IMG/VR virus record: IMGVR_UViG_3300044641_006060
Location: 1 to 23,302 of that record
Direction: 5' to 3' (one strand)
Source: a virus
DNA: 23,302 nucleotides
In this document: one piece after another, positions 6,926-14,289 of the stretch
Position numbering within the stretch: position 1 is the stretch's first letter
How the letters are laid out: every line of letters starts with the position of its first letter
Translations under genes and position numbers: made by a program
The notes under the pieces: generated by a model
The model's database searches: none
The model's input: only the letters and a program-made list of their open reading frames with translations
What the model was told of the DNA's origin: nothing

Positions 6926-8035
6926 TTAGATGTATTCAGGAAACATTTCGTTGATGTTTTTCTGTGTTAGAGAGTAATCTGGATAATCTGGAAGTCTTAC
7001 ATCAATACACTCAAGTACTCCATCGTTTATTAAACCTATCAAAAACTCATTATAAGTGCCGTAATATTCTAAAAATGAATCACTATAAGTACTACCTTTA
7101 TTATTCTCTAAAAAATTTTTAATTTCTTTTACAAAATCTCTAATTTTTATGTAATGGAAATAACGAGTTTTTCCATCTCTTTCTATTGGAACCTCATCTA
7201 TCTTACCTTCAAAAAATTCATCTAAACCACCGTAAATGGCTTCATAAATTTCTTGTTCATATGCTTGGTTTTCAGCATTATAATAAATACTTCTTAGTTC
7301 TCTACCAATCTCTTCTAAATCATTACTAAATAATTCATTAGTTGCGTCAACATCTTTTAATAAATCATTTAGATCTTCAGGTCTTATTCTAAAATAACCT
7401 GGTGTATTTTGTTCTTCCGATAAATCTTCAAAAAAGTCAGAATTATAGTCATCTAAAGATAACTCAGCGTTACCAATTTCTTTGTAAACAACATCTTTAA
7501 GTTTGATATAGTTTGCGTCATCCAATTCAGTTACTGTCTCATATGGTTTAGCGTCACTATCATAATAACCATAATCTAAACCTTCCTCACTGAATATTTG
7601 TTCGGCAATATGTCTTACACCTTCCCTTCTTCCACTACTCCCACAATAAAAGTTCGCTAACTCTTCTCTACCCCTTAGATATAAATAAAAACCACCATTT
7701 CTAATTTCAACATCGGTTAATAAATTATTTATAATAAAAAGAATTGTACCTTCATAGTCTTCATCTAATTTACGAAGTAGAAGAACATTTTTTAATTCAT
7801 CAGGTGCGGCATCATAACTAAGGTTATTTAAGACACCATTTTCATCTAAGAAGTCTAAGATTTCTTCATCCCAATTACGATAACCTACTTGACCTAAATC
7901 TAATTCATCTAAAAGACCGTATTTTTTAACAAACTTAAAGAATGTAATTAAGTTATTAAAATACGGTTCAATGTCGTCATCAAAATCACCATAATTAAAT
8001 GAATTAACTAATTGTCTTGCTCTATCTAAACTCAT
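6926..8035 (-). CDS. Acidic hypothetical protein, 369 aa
   Basis: The frame is open eight codons further, to 8059, but the ATG at 8035 has an exact ATATTTAT 5 nt upstream that would lie inside the longer version. I therefore start at MSLDRARQLVNSFNYGDFDD. The protein is acidic and rich in Tyr, Asn and Asp, mostly helical, with no transmembrane segment. Notable segments are FYLYLRGREELANFYCGSSG near the middle and a C-terminal PDYPDYSLTQKNINEMFPEY. Its composition resembles the plus-strand protein at 8369, but I see no clear alignment. Family unknown. It lies upstream of the MetK-like gene on the same strand, separated by 49 nt. Confidence 0.8.
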   Translation of the reverse strand: MSLDRARQLVNSFNYGDFDDDIEPYFNNLITFFKFVKKYGLLDELDLGQVGYRNWDEEILDFLDENGVLNNLSYDAAPDELKNVLLLRKLDEDYEGTILFIINNLLTDVEIRNGGFYLYLRGREELANFYCGSSGRREGVRHIAEQIFSEEGLDYGYYDSDAKPYETVTELDDANYIKLKDVVYKEIGNAELSLDDYNSDFFEDLSEEQNTPGYFRIRPEDLNDLLKDVDATNELFSNDLEEIGRELRSIYYNAENQAYEQEIYEAIYGGLDEFFEGKIDEVPIERDGKTRYFHYIKIRDFVKEIKNFLENNKGSTYSDSFLEYYGTYNEFLIGLINDGVLECIDVRLPDYPDYSLTQKNINEMFPEYI

Positions 8036-8040
8036 ATGGT

Positions 8041-8048
8041 ATAAATAT
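8041..8048 (-). promoter_or_regulatory. ATATTTAT promoter-like octamer (minus strand)
   Basis: Reads ATATTTAT on the minus strand, 5 nt before the ATG at 8035. This spacing matches the plus-strand copies and decides the start of the 369-aa gene. Confidence 0.6.
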
Positions 8049-8057
8049 CTTATAAAC

Positions 8058-8085
8058 AAAAAAGGTGTCCCAATCGGAACACCTT
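8058..8085 (-). terminator. Terminator of the MGCGC gene (minus strand)
   Basis: On the minus strand a stem AAGGTGT/ACACCTT (8079-8085 with 8062-8068), with one C-A mismatch and two further GC pairs, is followed by six T residues (8063-8058). It ends the small minus-strand gene just before the octamer of the next one. Confidence 0.75.
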
Positions 8086-8105
8086 ATCTTGATGATACGA
8101 AAATA

Positions 8106-8261
8106 TTATCTTCTGTAATATTTGTTAATTACTTTTTTTACATTCTCTTGAACATTGGACTTAACCTGAGTGGCGTTACCACCAGCTTGAGTTTGTGCTT
8201 GTTGAGCCTGTTGAGCTTGTTGTATCTGTTGATTAGTTTTGTTTTTACATCCGCAACCCAT
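8106..8261 (-). CDS. Small MGCGC Gln/Ala-repeat protein, 51 aa
   Basis: A clean 51-codon frame lies between an upstream octamer (8293) and a downstream terminator (8085). The product begins MGCGCKNKTNQQIQQAQQAQ. It then has a QQA-repeat stretch (residues 11-25), a GGNATQV linker and an amphipathic basic helix ending KKVINKYYRR. The two N-terminal cysteines could bind metal or be modified; there is no lipoprotein signal. I do not recognise a family with a known function. Own promoter and terminator make it an independent transcription unit, which supports a real gene despite its size. Confidence 0.7.
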   Translation of the reverse strand: MGCGCKNKTNQQIQQAQQAQQAQTQAGGNATQVKSNVQENVKKVINKYYRR

Positions 8262-8292
8262 GATAGTTATTTTTAAGTGGTTTATTTTATCT

Positions 8293-8300
8293 ATAAATAT
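8293..8300 (-). promoter_or_regulatory. ATATTTAT promoter-like octamer (minus strand)
   Basis: Minus-strand ATATTTAT, 31 nt before the ATG at 8261: the longest spacing of the set, giving a short AU-rich leader. It lies in the divergent region shared with the 8369 gene. Confidence 0.5.
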
Positions 8301-8325
8301 TATCTAAAACAACTTTAATTCAAAA

Positions 8326-8352
8326 AAAATAAAAATCAATTATTTTTATTTT
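8326..8352. repeat. 11-bp AT-only inverted repeat
   Basis: AAAATAAAAAT (8326-8336) and its exact reverse complement (8342-8352) are separated by CAATT, ending 3 nt before the octamer at 8356. It could be an operator, a bend or a weak hairpin; no function is shown. Confidence 0.5.
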
Positions 8353-8355
8353 GTT

Positions 8356-8363
8356 ATATTTAT
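8356..8363 (+). promoter_or_regulatory. ATATTTAT promoter-like octamer
   Basis: Exact octamer 5 nt before the ATG at 8369. The spacing argues against the in-frame TTG at 8351 as start. Confidence 0.6.
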
Positions 8364-8368
8364 CAATT

Positions 8369-9574
8369 ATGAGAGACTTCTTTAAAAATTTCTTATTAGA
8401 ACAAGATGAGAATATTGTTACACTAACTCCTGATCAATATACAGAAACATTAGAAGATGTTGGAGGTATTGCGGCAAGAGTTGCAAATTTAAAACCATAC
8501 AGAGGTAAGGGTATTGTTATTAATGGTAGTTTAGATCTTAGAAAATTTAAAAATGTTGGACCATTAACTGGTGTTGTTAGAGTAATGGGACGATTAGACA
8601 TATCTAATACAAATGTCTCAAATATTGATGGAATTACAGTAGATGGGTATGTTAGTAGTTGGGGATCAACAATGCATACAAATCAATTAAAACGAGAAAG
8701 AAATAAAAAACTTTCAGAATTAGCCGATTATAGAGAAAATGATGAGTGGAATACAGAAAACAAAGACGATGATTCTGAAAGAACTGAAGCATTATATGAT
8801 TTTTTGGTCCAAGAAGGTATACCCACTTTATATGAAGACGACAATGGTGAAGAAGTAGAAGAAGACAAATATTTTATTTACCCTAGTGGTACTGGAACTC
8901 ACGGTATTGGAAAACAATACGAATGGTTAGGTGCTGATACTCTACAACCTGACACATATGATGTTTACACTGAAGATGAGTTAGAGATTGCAGCTAAAAG
9001 ATATGTTGAAAATGCAGTTGACGATATGGGTTATGATGCGTTTAGTGAATGGGTTTGGGATCAGGCGATTGATAAAGGACAGTGGGAAAGTTGGTTAGAA
9101 GATTTTTATGAAGATATAATTAGAGATGATCCTGAAAACTATGATATAGGACTTGAATTATCTACAAATCAACAACATCAAGTTAATCAATTAAAAAAAA
9201 CTATAGAAAATCTAAATAATAAATTAAAAAGTGAGGAATTGTCTGACGAAGAATACGAAAACATCGAAAGAAAAATTGAAGGTTTAGAAGAGACGATAGA
9301 AGAAATTATAGAAGATCCACAAGGTGGTTATGATGAAAGTTACATACAGAATGAAATCAATGATAGAGTTAGTGAATATGTTGATGATATTGATGATTTC
9401 ATTAAACACTACGGATATGAAAAAAGTTTTATAATGGATTTTGTTGATTTAGATGAGGTTAAGGATATTATCGTAAATAGTGATGGATATGGTAATCTAT
9501 TAAACTCTTATGATGGAGAAATGTTTGAAACACAGGTAAACGGTGACTGGTATTTTGTGATGAGGGCTAGTTAG
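8369..9574 (+). CDS. Tagged coiled-coil acidic protein, 401 aa
   Basis: Begins MRDFFKNFLLEQDEN, strikingly like the T4 capsid-targeting sequence pattern (M+xFxxF[IL]xE, cleavage after E). Residues 45-95 contain a beta repeat (GSLDLRKFKNVGPLTGVVRV, then MGRLDISNTNV) of the type seen in short leucine-rich or solenoid segments. Residues about 268-320 form a coiled coil (VNQLKKTIENLNNKLKSEEL then SDEEYENIERKIEGLEETIE). The remainder is strongly acidic with a predicted soluble C-terminal domain ending GDWYFVMRAS. It has its own octamer and is monocistronic by spacing. An internal virion or head-associated protein is inferred; no enzyme motif is visible. Confidence 0.75.
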   Translation: MRDFFKNFLLEQDENIVTLTPDQYTETLEDVGGIAARVANLKPYRGKGIVINGSLDLRKFKNVGPLTGVVRVMGRLDISNTNVSNIDGITVDGYVSSWGSTMHTNQLKRERNKKLSELADYRENDEWNTENKDDDSERTEALYDFLVQEGIPTLYEDDNGEEVEEDKYFIYPSGTGTHGIGKQYEWLGADTLQPDTYDVYTEDELEIAAKRYVENAVDDMGYDAFSEWVWDQAIDKGQWESWLEDFYEDIIRDDPENYDIGLELSTNQQHQVNQLKKTIENLNNKLKSEELSDEEYENIERKIEGLEETIEEIIEDPQGGYDESYIQNEINDRVSEYVDDIDDFIKHYGYEKSFIMDFVDLDEVKDIIVNSDGYGNLLNSYDGEMFETQVNGDWYFVMRAS

Positions 9575-9614
9575 GTCTTTATTTGTTGAACAATATATCA
9601 TATTTTTATTATGA

Positions 9615-10382
9615 ATGGCACGAAGAAAAAAAATAGAATTTTTAATGAACACCGATTGGATGTTCGAAAAACCTATTGATAGAGAATACAAAGAATACAA
9701 ACTACTTTCTTATTTTCAAAAAATGGGTGATAAACTTGATAAATTAGAGTTATATCCTGGTTTTATTGAATTATCATTACATCTAATGAATGTACAAGCA
9801 CTTATGAGAGATCATAAGATTGTATACACCGATAAAAAACTCACAAACATTGATGACGAAATTATGGTGAAAGACCTCAAAGTGAGAGAACTTCCTGAAA
9901 TGTCAGACGATGAATCCAAAGAATTTAGACAGATACTGATCTATTCAGCACCAAGAATGATGGAGTACTTCAATATTGCCAAATCAGTATGGACAATAGT
10001 TTTTGATTCTTTGGATATGAAAATTAAAAGGAACAAAAAAAACATTCTAAACCCAAAAGGATACTTTTATTTTATTGATCATGAAAAAACTCACTATGTT
10101 TGGGAGTATGTAATTAAAAAAGAAACCAAATCAAATCCTCAACAAATGACTAATGTAAAATTAATTTATGATAGTCCTCTTAATGATTTGACAATATCGA
10201 AAATTATAAATAACTTTTCTTCATTCGACCCAATAGACAAAAAGGTTGGACCAATTTTTCATATGACATCGAGTGGAGTTTTCCCAATTGAAGAAACATT
10301 ACTACCGATGTTCAAAAGAAGAATTGCAGGACATATTTCACAAACCAAAAAATTTGAAAAATTAAATCAAAACAATGAGTGA
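9615..10382 (+). CDS. Hypothetical protein, 255 aa
   Basis: Starts MARRKKIEFLMNTDWMFEKP. The ATG at 9611 is in another frame and ends quickly. The upstream gap of 40 nt has an imperfect octamer (ATATTTTTAT) about 6 nt before. The protein is soluble, with basic ends and many Met, Ile and Asp residues. Segments such as YPGFIELSLHLMNVQALMRD and KGYFYFIDHEKTHYVWEYVI suggest an alpha/beta fold, but I cannot name the family. It overlaps the 44-aa gene by 8 nt, beginning a tight chain of genes that runs to glutamine synthetase. Confidence 0.75.
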   Translation: MARRKKIEFLMNTDWMFEKPIDREYKEYKLLSYFQKMGDKLDKLELYPGFIELSLHLMNVQALMRDHKIVYTDKKLTNIDDEIMVKDLKVRELPEMSDDESKEFRQILIYSAPRMMEYFNIAKSVWTIVFDSLDMKIKRNKKNILNPKGYFYFIDHEKTHYVWEYVIKKETKSNPQQMTNVKLIYDSPLNDLTISKIINNFSSFDPIDKKVGPIFHMTSSGVFPIEETLLPMFKRRIAGHISQTKKFEKLNQNNE

Positions 10383-10509
10383 TAAAGAAAAAATAGAATT
10401 GTTAGATTTCTTAAAAGAAATGATATTAAAATACCCAAACGATCAAGAGTTGGGAAAAGAAATACGAAAGTATTACTTAAAAAAGGACTCAAAAATCAAA
10501 TCTAAATAA
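10375..10509 (+). CDS. Small charged protein, 44 aa
   Basis: The frame MSDKEKIELLDFLKEMILKY continues to a lysine-rich end (KKDSKIKSK). It overlaps the previous stop by 8 nt, and the next ATG is one base after its own stop, so it fits the coupled chain. Predicted as one or two amphipathic helices; no domain known. Composition matches the neighbours, supporting a real gene. Confidence 0.6.
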   Translation: MSDKEKIELLDFLKEMILKYPNDQELGKEIRKYYLKKDSKIKSK

Positions 10510-10510
10510 A

Positions 10511-10693
10511 ATGGGATTCAACAAGAGAATTTTAAAGAAAGAAAACATTCTAAATAATCTTCCAAAACTTATGACCTATTTAAACGCCGATGCAATTATT
10601 TGTACCGACGATTTTTCACGCAAAGTTTATAGGTTATTTACCGAAGGTTTTAGTGAAGAAGAAATAATAAATATAATAAATAAAATTAAATGA
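10511..10693 (+). CDS. Hypothetical protein, 60 aa
   Basis: Starts MGFNKRILKKENILNNLPKL, with a basic N-terminus, a short central part (DAIICTDDFSRKVYRLF) and a C-terminal helix (SEEEIINIINKIK). No family recognised. It overlaps the glutamine synthetase start by 4 nt (ATGA), so the two are translationally coupled. It could be a small regulator or partner of the synthetase, but that is speculation from position only. Confidence 0.65.
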   Translation: MGFNKRILKKENILNNLPKLMTYLNADAIICTDDFSRKVYRLFTEGFSEEEIINIINKIK

Positions 10694-11823
10694 AAATTAA
10701 GTTGGAATATGTTTGGTTAGACGGATATAAACCTGAACCAAACCTAAGAAGTAAAGTTAAGATTGTAACATATGAATCCATTAAGAATGCGTTTCTTGAT
10801 GGTAAATTCCCAATGTGGAACTTTGATGGATCATCAACTTCACAGGCAGAAACAGGAAACTCAGATCGTCTTTTAAAACCTGTAAGACATTACATGCCTT
10901 CGACATTCCCATTAGAAAATAATACCGTGTATGTTTTGTGTGAGGTATTAAACCCTGACGGAACTCCACACGAATCAAATAAAAGAGCTGGTATTGGTGA
11001 AAATTTTGAAGATCTTTGGTTTGGATTTGAACAAGAGTATTTCATTCGTGAAGAAGTTAATGGAAACATTTTGGGACACAAGAGAAACATCCTTAAAGGT
11101 CAGGGTGAATATTACTGTGGTGTTGGACACAATGTTGTTGGTCGTGAGTTTGTTGACGAACATTTAAATATGTGTTTGAACTATGGGATTGATATCACTG
11201 GTATTAATGCTGAGGTTGCTTTGGGTCAATGGGAATATCAAGTGTTCTCTCAAGGTAAATTAAAAGGTGGAGACGATCTTTGGATAACGAGATATTTCTT
11301 ATTAAAGATTGCTGAAAAGTATGGTTACCATATTGAACTTCACCCAAAACCAATCACACACGGAGAGTGGAATGGTTCAGGTCTTCACACAAACTTCTCA
11401 ACAGATATAATGAGACTTGAAGGGAATGAACAATATTTCATGGCATTATTTAATGCATTTGAATCAAGACATGAAGATCATATCAAAGCTTACGGATCAA
11501 ACAATCACTTACGATTGACAGGTGAATATGAAACTCAAGCAATTGATAAGTTTAGTTGGGGTGTATCTGATCGTGGAGCGTCAATTAGAGTTCCTCAGGA
11601 CACGGCAAAAGAATGGAAAGGATATGTTGAAGATCGTAGACCAGGTTCAAATGCCGATCCATACAAAATCATTCGTGAGATTGTTAATTCCCTTTATGTT
11701 GCTCAACTTCTTTATGATACAAAAAATATGATGACCTCATTTGTAGATATGGATGGTCTTACTGGAAAATACGGTACAATGTCTAACGATGAGTTATTAA
11801 AAGAATATAGAGAAGAAGAATAA
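10690..11823 (+). CDS. glnII: Glutamine synthetase type II (eukaryote-like)
   Basis: Makes glutamine from glutamate, ammonia and ATP. The 377-aa length fits GSII rather than the roughly 470-aa GSI. The beta-Grasp motif WNFDGSST is at residues 43-50. The metal-binding pair in FEQEYF is at 113-118 (E114, E116), YYCGVG at 141-146, ALGQWEYQ at 177-184 and NGSGLHTN at 228-235. The nucleotide/Arg region SDRGASIRVP and the final EDRRPGSNADPY follow. No key residue appears missing, so it is probably active. It overlaps the 60-aa gene by 4 nt and DUF3310 by 1 nt. No promoter lies directly upstream; transcription probably comes from about 9600. GSII in a phage is unusual and suggests acquisition from a bacterium. 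Confidence 0.92.
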   Translation: MKIKLEYVWLDGYKPEPNLRSKVKIVTYESIKNAFLDGKFPMWNFDGSSTSQAETGNSDRLLKPVRHYMPSTFPLENNTVYVLCEVLNPDGTPHESNKRAGIGENFEDLWFGFEQEYFIREEVNGNILGHKRNILKGQGEYYCGVGHNVVGREFVDEHLNMCLNYGIDITGINAEVALGQWEYQVFSQGKLKGGDDLWITRYFLLKIAEKYGYHIELHPKPITHGEWNGSGLHTNFSTDIMRLEGNEQYFMALFNAFESRHEDHIKAYGSNNHLRLTGEYETQAIDKFSWGVSDRGASIRVPQDTAKEWKGYVEDRRPGSNADPYKIIREIVNSLYVAQLLYDTKNMMTSFVDMDGLTGKYGTMSNDELLKEYREEE

Positions 11824-12092
11824 TGGGAAAAGAATGTGTATGTGGTGGAACAGGACCTTGTCATTGTCCACCAATTAAAGTAGAGCAAGTAAATCATCCA
11901 CAACATTATGGTGGAGAAAATAATCCTTACGAGGCGATCAAAGTTATTGACGCTTGGGATTTAGGATTTAGTTTAGGAAATACAGTAAAATATATAAGCC
12001 GTGCAGGAAAGAAAGGAAAAGACAAAGAACTTGAGGACCTCAGAAAAGCCCTGTGGTACCTCCAACACCACATCGAAACACTCGAAAAATAA
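11823..12092 (+). CDS. DUF3310 phage protein, 89 aa
   Basis: The core VNHPQHYGG (residues 23-31), then YEAIKVIDAW, GNTVKYISRAGKK and EDLRKALWYLQHHIE, is diagnostic of DUF3310. This family is frequent in phages and sometimes annotated as nucleotide-kinase-related. Its function is not established. The first 17 residues are Cys-rich (ECVCGGTGPCHC), an extra possible metal-binding knuckle not part of the core domain. The ATG overlaps the synthetase stop (TAATG). The genes downstream encode small membrane proteins. Confidence 0.88.
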   Translation: MGKECVCGGTGPCHCPPIKVEQVNHPQHYGGENNPYEAIKVIDAWDLGFSLGNTVKYISRAGKKGKDKELEDLRKALWYLQHHIETLEK

Positions 12093-12174
12093 AACGGGGT
12101 TAGATAAAGAGATTAATGTTTGGGATGCTCTCACAACACCAAACGAATTATTAAGAGAGACCCTTATTAACTTT

Positions 12175-12396
12175 ATGTGGGGGTTTTTGGGGAACTCTAT
12201 TGTAGTGTTCGCAGCAAAAGAACTGGACTTTTTAGTCCTGATTAATTATATTGTTTATTACATAATGATTTCTTATATTGTGAATAGAAAAAAATATGAA
12301 ACGATGTTAGGTAAGTTCATTGTTCTTCCTGGGTCCGCAGCGGCAGGGGCATTCACAGGATATAAATTAGCTCAAATGATCTCAAATTTTATTTAA
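12175..12396 (+). CDS. Small membrane protein (start uncertain)
   Basis: From ATG 12175 the 73-aa product has two to three hydrophobic segments: MWGFLGNSIVVFAA, FLVLINYIVYYIMISYIV, and a Gly/Ala-rich LPGSAAAGAFTGYKLA. It would sit in the inner membrane. The frame is open from GTG 12001, but the part to 12092 overprints DUF3310 and looks like a shadow. The codons just upstream of 12175 (INVWDALTTPNELLRETLIN) do look protein-like, so the true product may be longer. It could then start at a non-standard codon or come from frameshifting at the DUF3310 end. Holin-like or unrelated roles are both possible. Confidence 0.5.
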   Translation: MWGFLGNSIVVFAAKELDFLVLINYIVYYIMISYIVNRKKYETMLGKFIVLPGSAAAGAFTGYKLAQMISNFI

Positions 12397-12398
12397 AA

Positions 12399-12548
12399 AT
12401 GGAAAAAGATTGGGACCCAAATGACTTTCAAGGAAGGTCAAAAGATCAAGTAGAAAGAAACTATAGGGTTTTTGCGATTTTTTTAGTTTTAAGTTGGTTA
12501 GTGGGTACAGGTCTTGTTTTATACGGTTTAATTAATTATATTTTCTAA
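12399..12548 (+). CDS. Small single-span membrane protein, 49 aa
   Basis: The ATG at 12399 lies 2 nt after the previous stop. The product begins MEKDWDPNDFQGRSKDQVER, a charged cytoplasmic N-terminus. It continues with one clear transmembrane segment (FAIFLVLSWLVGTGLVLYGL) to the end. Together with the preceding membrane protein it could form a small membrane complex such as a holin/antiholin pair; this is inference from size and topology only. Confidence 0.65.
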   Translation: MEKDWDPNDFQGRSKDQVERNYRVFAIFLVLSWLVGTGLVLYGLINYIF

Positions 12549-12551
12549 TCT

Positions 12552-13082
12552 ATGAAATACTACAAAATAACAATCGGTGGTAAAGGTGCTGAGGTTTACC
12601 CTTTCCAATTGAACACAGAACAATATGAAGCTCTACGAGATGGTGGTGTTGAGCAGGATGAATTGGATCACGATCAGATCTGTAAAATTTTAGGAGTTGA
12701 TACTTTTTTTGATTCACCAAACGAATCTATTATGGGACCTTACCCTAACGCATTCTTTGTAAGAGTTGAAGATGAAGAGGGTAATACGGTTTATCAGAAT
12801 GAACAGTTTGACAACGAAAAAAGTGATTACGAAGAAAAATATTGTGGTGAGGTTGCATATCTTATCATAGAAGACTATTGTAAAGGAGAACATCTTGTTT
12901 ACGATATTCCTTTGGATGAGGATTTCGACATAGATAAATTAAGATTCAAAACCGACGACATTGGGTGTCGTGTAGAAGTAGTAAGTGGTATTCTATATGA
13001 AGATAAAGAGTATGAAATATATAAATCATTTGGTGATACATCCAGTAAGGGATACTACTACCATTTAACAGCGGGAATTTAA
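12552..13082 (+). CDS. Hypothetical acidic protein, 176 aa
   Basis: Starts 3 nt after the previous stop with MKYYKITIGGKGAEVYPFQL. It is soluble, acidic and beta-rich in appearance (FFVRVEDEEGNTVYQNEQF, YLIIEDYCKGEHLVYDIPLD) and ends with SKGYYYHLTAGI. Three or four cysteines are scattered without a clear metal-binding pattern. The family is not recognised. It is co-transcribed with the methyltransferase 3 nt downstream. Confidence 0.75.
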   Translation: MKYYKITIGGKGAEVYPFQLNTEQYEALRDGGVEQDELDHDQICKILGVDTFFDSPNESIMGPYPNAFFVRVEDEEGNTVYQNEQFDNEKSDYEEKYCGEVAYLIIEDYCKGEHLVYDIPLDEDFDIDKLRFKTDDIGCRVEVVSGILYEDKEYEIYKSFGDTSSKGYYYHLTAGI

Positions 13083-13085
13083 AAA

Positions 13086-13937
13086 ATGATAGAAACAGGA
13101 AAAATTATTAACGGAGACTGTATTGAGGTAATGAAAACTTTACCTGAGGGATCTGTGGATTTAGTGGTCACATCACCACCATACGGAGTAGGAATTGATT
13201 ACGATGTTCATGAGGACGATGTTGAGTTTACCGAATACCTTGAATTTGCAAAGTCTTGGTTATCTGAGGTATACCGATTATTAAAAGATGATGGTCGTAT
13301 TGCTTTGAATATCCCTTACGAAATTAACAGACAAAAAAAAGGTGGTCGTATTTTCTTTGTATCAGAGATGTGGCAGATCATGAAACAAATAGGATTTGGG
13401 TTCTTCGGTATTGTGGATTTAGAAGAACAATCACCACATAGAAGTAAGACAACAGCTTGGGGATCTTGGATGAGTCCGTCAAGTCCTTATATCTATAACC
13501 CTAAGGAGTGTGTAATTTTGGCATACAAAAAACAACACATCAAAAAAATCAAAGGTCAACCACAATGGACTGGAGAATCAACTGAAATTGAAAAAGAAGA
13601 TGGATCAAAAAGAAATAAAATGGTCTATGACGAGAATGATAAGAAAGAATTTATGGAACTTGTGTTTGGTCAGTGGAATTACTTTGCAGATACTAAATCA
13701 CTCACCAAGGCAACTTTCTCGATGGACATACCAACCAAAGCGATCAAGATATTGTCCTACAAGAACGATGTAGTCTTAGATCCGTTCTGTGGTAGTGGTA
13801 CATCCGTAGTGGCAGCCGAAATATTAGATCGTAGATGGTTAGGTATTGAATTAAGCCCAAACTATTGTGATGTTGCAAGAGGACGAGTTCAAACCTTTGT
13901 CGATGAAAAGAAACAAGTTAAAATAGAGTTAATTTAA
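13086..13937 (+). CDS. DNA methyltransferase (N4-cytosine or N6-adenine)
   Basis: A 283-aa SAM-dependent amino-methyltransferase of the class with motif IV before motif I. TSPPYGVG starts at residue 29 (catalytic SPPY) and DPFCGSGT is at 232-239 near the C-terminus (SAM binding), followed by GIELSPNYCDVARGRV. TSPPY is common in m4C enzymes but also found in m6A enzymes of this order, so the base is undecided. No restriction endonuclease gene is adjacent, so it is an orphan enzyme. A likely role is protection from host restriction or marking phage DNA. The stop overlaps the convergent DUF192 gene by 4 nt. Confidence 0.9.
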   Translation: MIETGKIINGDCIEVMKTLPEGSVDLVVTSPPYGVGIDYDVHEDDVEFTEYLEFAKSWLSEVYRLLKDDGRIALNIPYEINRQKKGGRIFFVSEMWQIMKQIGFGFFGIVDLEEQSPHRSKTTAWGSWMSPSSPYIYNPKECVILAYKKQHIKKIKGQPQWTGESTEIEKEDGSKRNKMVYDENDKKEFMELVFGQWNYFADTKSLTKATFSMDIPTKAIKILSYKNDVVLDPFCGSGTSVVAAEILDRRWLGIELSPNYCDVARGRVQTFVDEKKQVKIELI

Positions 13938-14275
13938 AGTAGATTTACTTCATCACCTTCTTTAATCTTGTATTTTTTACAAGACCCACCAGGAAGTTCA
14001 AGTACTAAATCGCCATCACCACGGTAGTTTTCGCATTCTTCCTCAAAACAAGGTTTGCAGTTGTGATGAATTTTTACGATCTTATTATCATCTATAAATA
14101 TTATATCTAAATGAACTACACAATTTTTCATCCAAAATGAGTGTGGTTCATTTTTCATGAAAAACAACATACCATCGAATCCGTCAAACTTTTTACCCAT
14201 CATACCTTGTTGGGCATCTTTAGAGGTTAATACAGTTTTAACATCGAAAAGATTATTATTTATTTTTACTTTCAT
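13934..14275 (-). CDS. DUF192 family protein, 113 aa
   Basis: Contains the DUF192 signature: QQGMMGKKFDGFDGMLFFM (residues 22-40), HSFWMKNC (45-52), HLDIIFID (55-62) and LELPGGSC near 92-99. The family is a small beta-barrel of unsettled function found in bacteria and phages, often exported; here no signal peptide is visible. Extra cysteines occur in CKPCFEEEC. The start lies only 14 nt from the divergent NUDIX start, and both use one palindromic element. The end overlaps the methyltransferase by 4 nt in convergent orientation. Confidence 0.85.
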   Translation of the reverse strand: MKVKINNNLFDVKTVLTSKDAQQGMMGKKFDGFDGMLFFMKNEPHSFWMKNCVVHLDIIFIDDNKIVKIHHNCKPCFEEECENYRGDGDLVLELPGGSCKKYKIKEGDEVNLL

Positions 14276-14287
14276 ATTTATAAATAT
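14274..14287. promoter_or_regulatory. Palindromic divergent octamer pair
   Basis: ATATTTATAAATAT is a perfect 14-bp palindrome made of two overlapping octamers (plus 14274-14281, minus 14280-14287). The plus copy is 8 nt before ATG 14290 and the minus copy 4 nt before ATG 14275. The whole intergenic space is 14 bp. Confidence 0.65.
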
Positions 14288-14289
14288 CT

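Noticed and set aside
8036-8059. N-terminal extension of the minus-strand 369-aa gene to 8059
   Set aside because: The extension would contain the ATATTTAT element that sits 5 nt before the ATG at 8035, and reads as untypical MFIRYLYH.
8351-8368. TTG start at 8351 for the coiled-coil gene
   Set aside because: It covers the octamer at 8356; ATG 8369 has the spacing seen at other genes and gives the tag-like N-terminus.
14096-14103. Minus-strand ATATTTAT inside the DUF192 gene
   Set aside because: It encodes part of the conserved DIIFID segment and no gene starts downstream; taken as chance.
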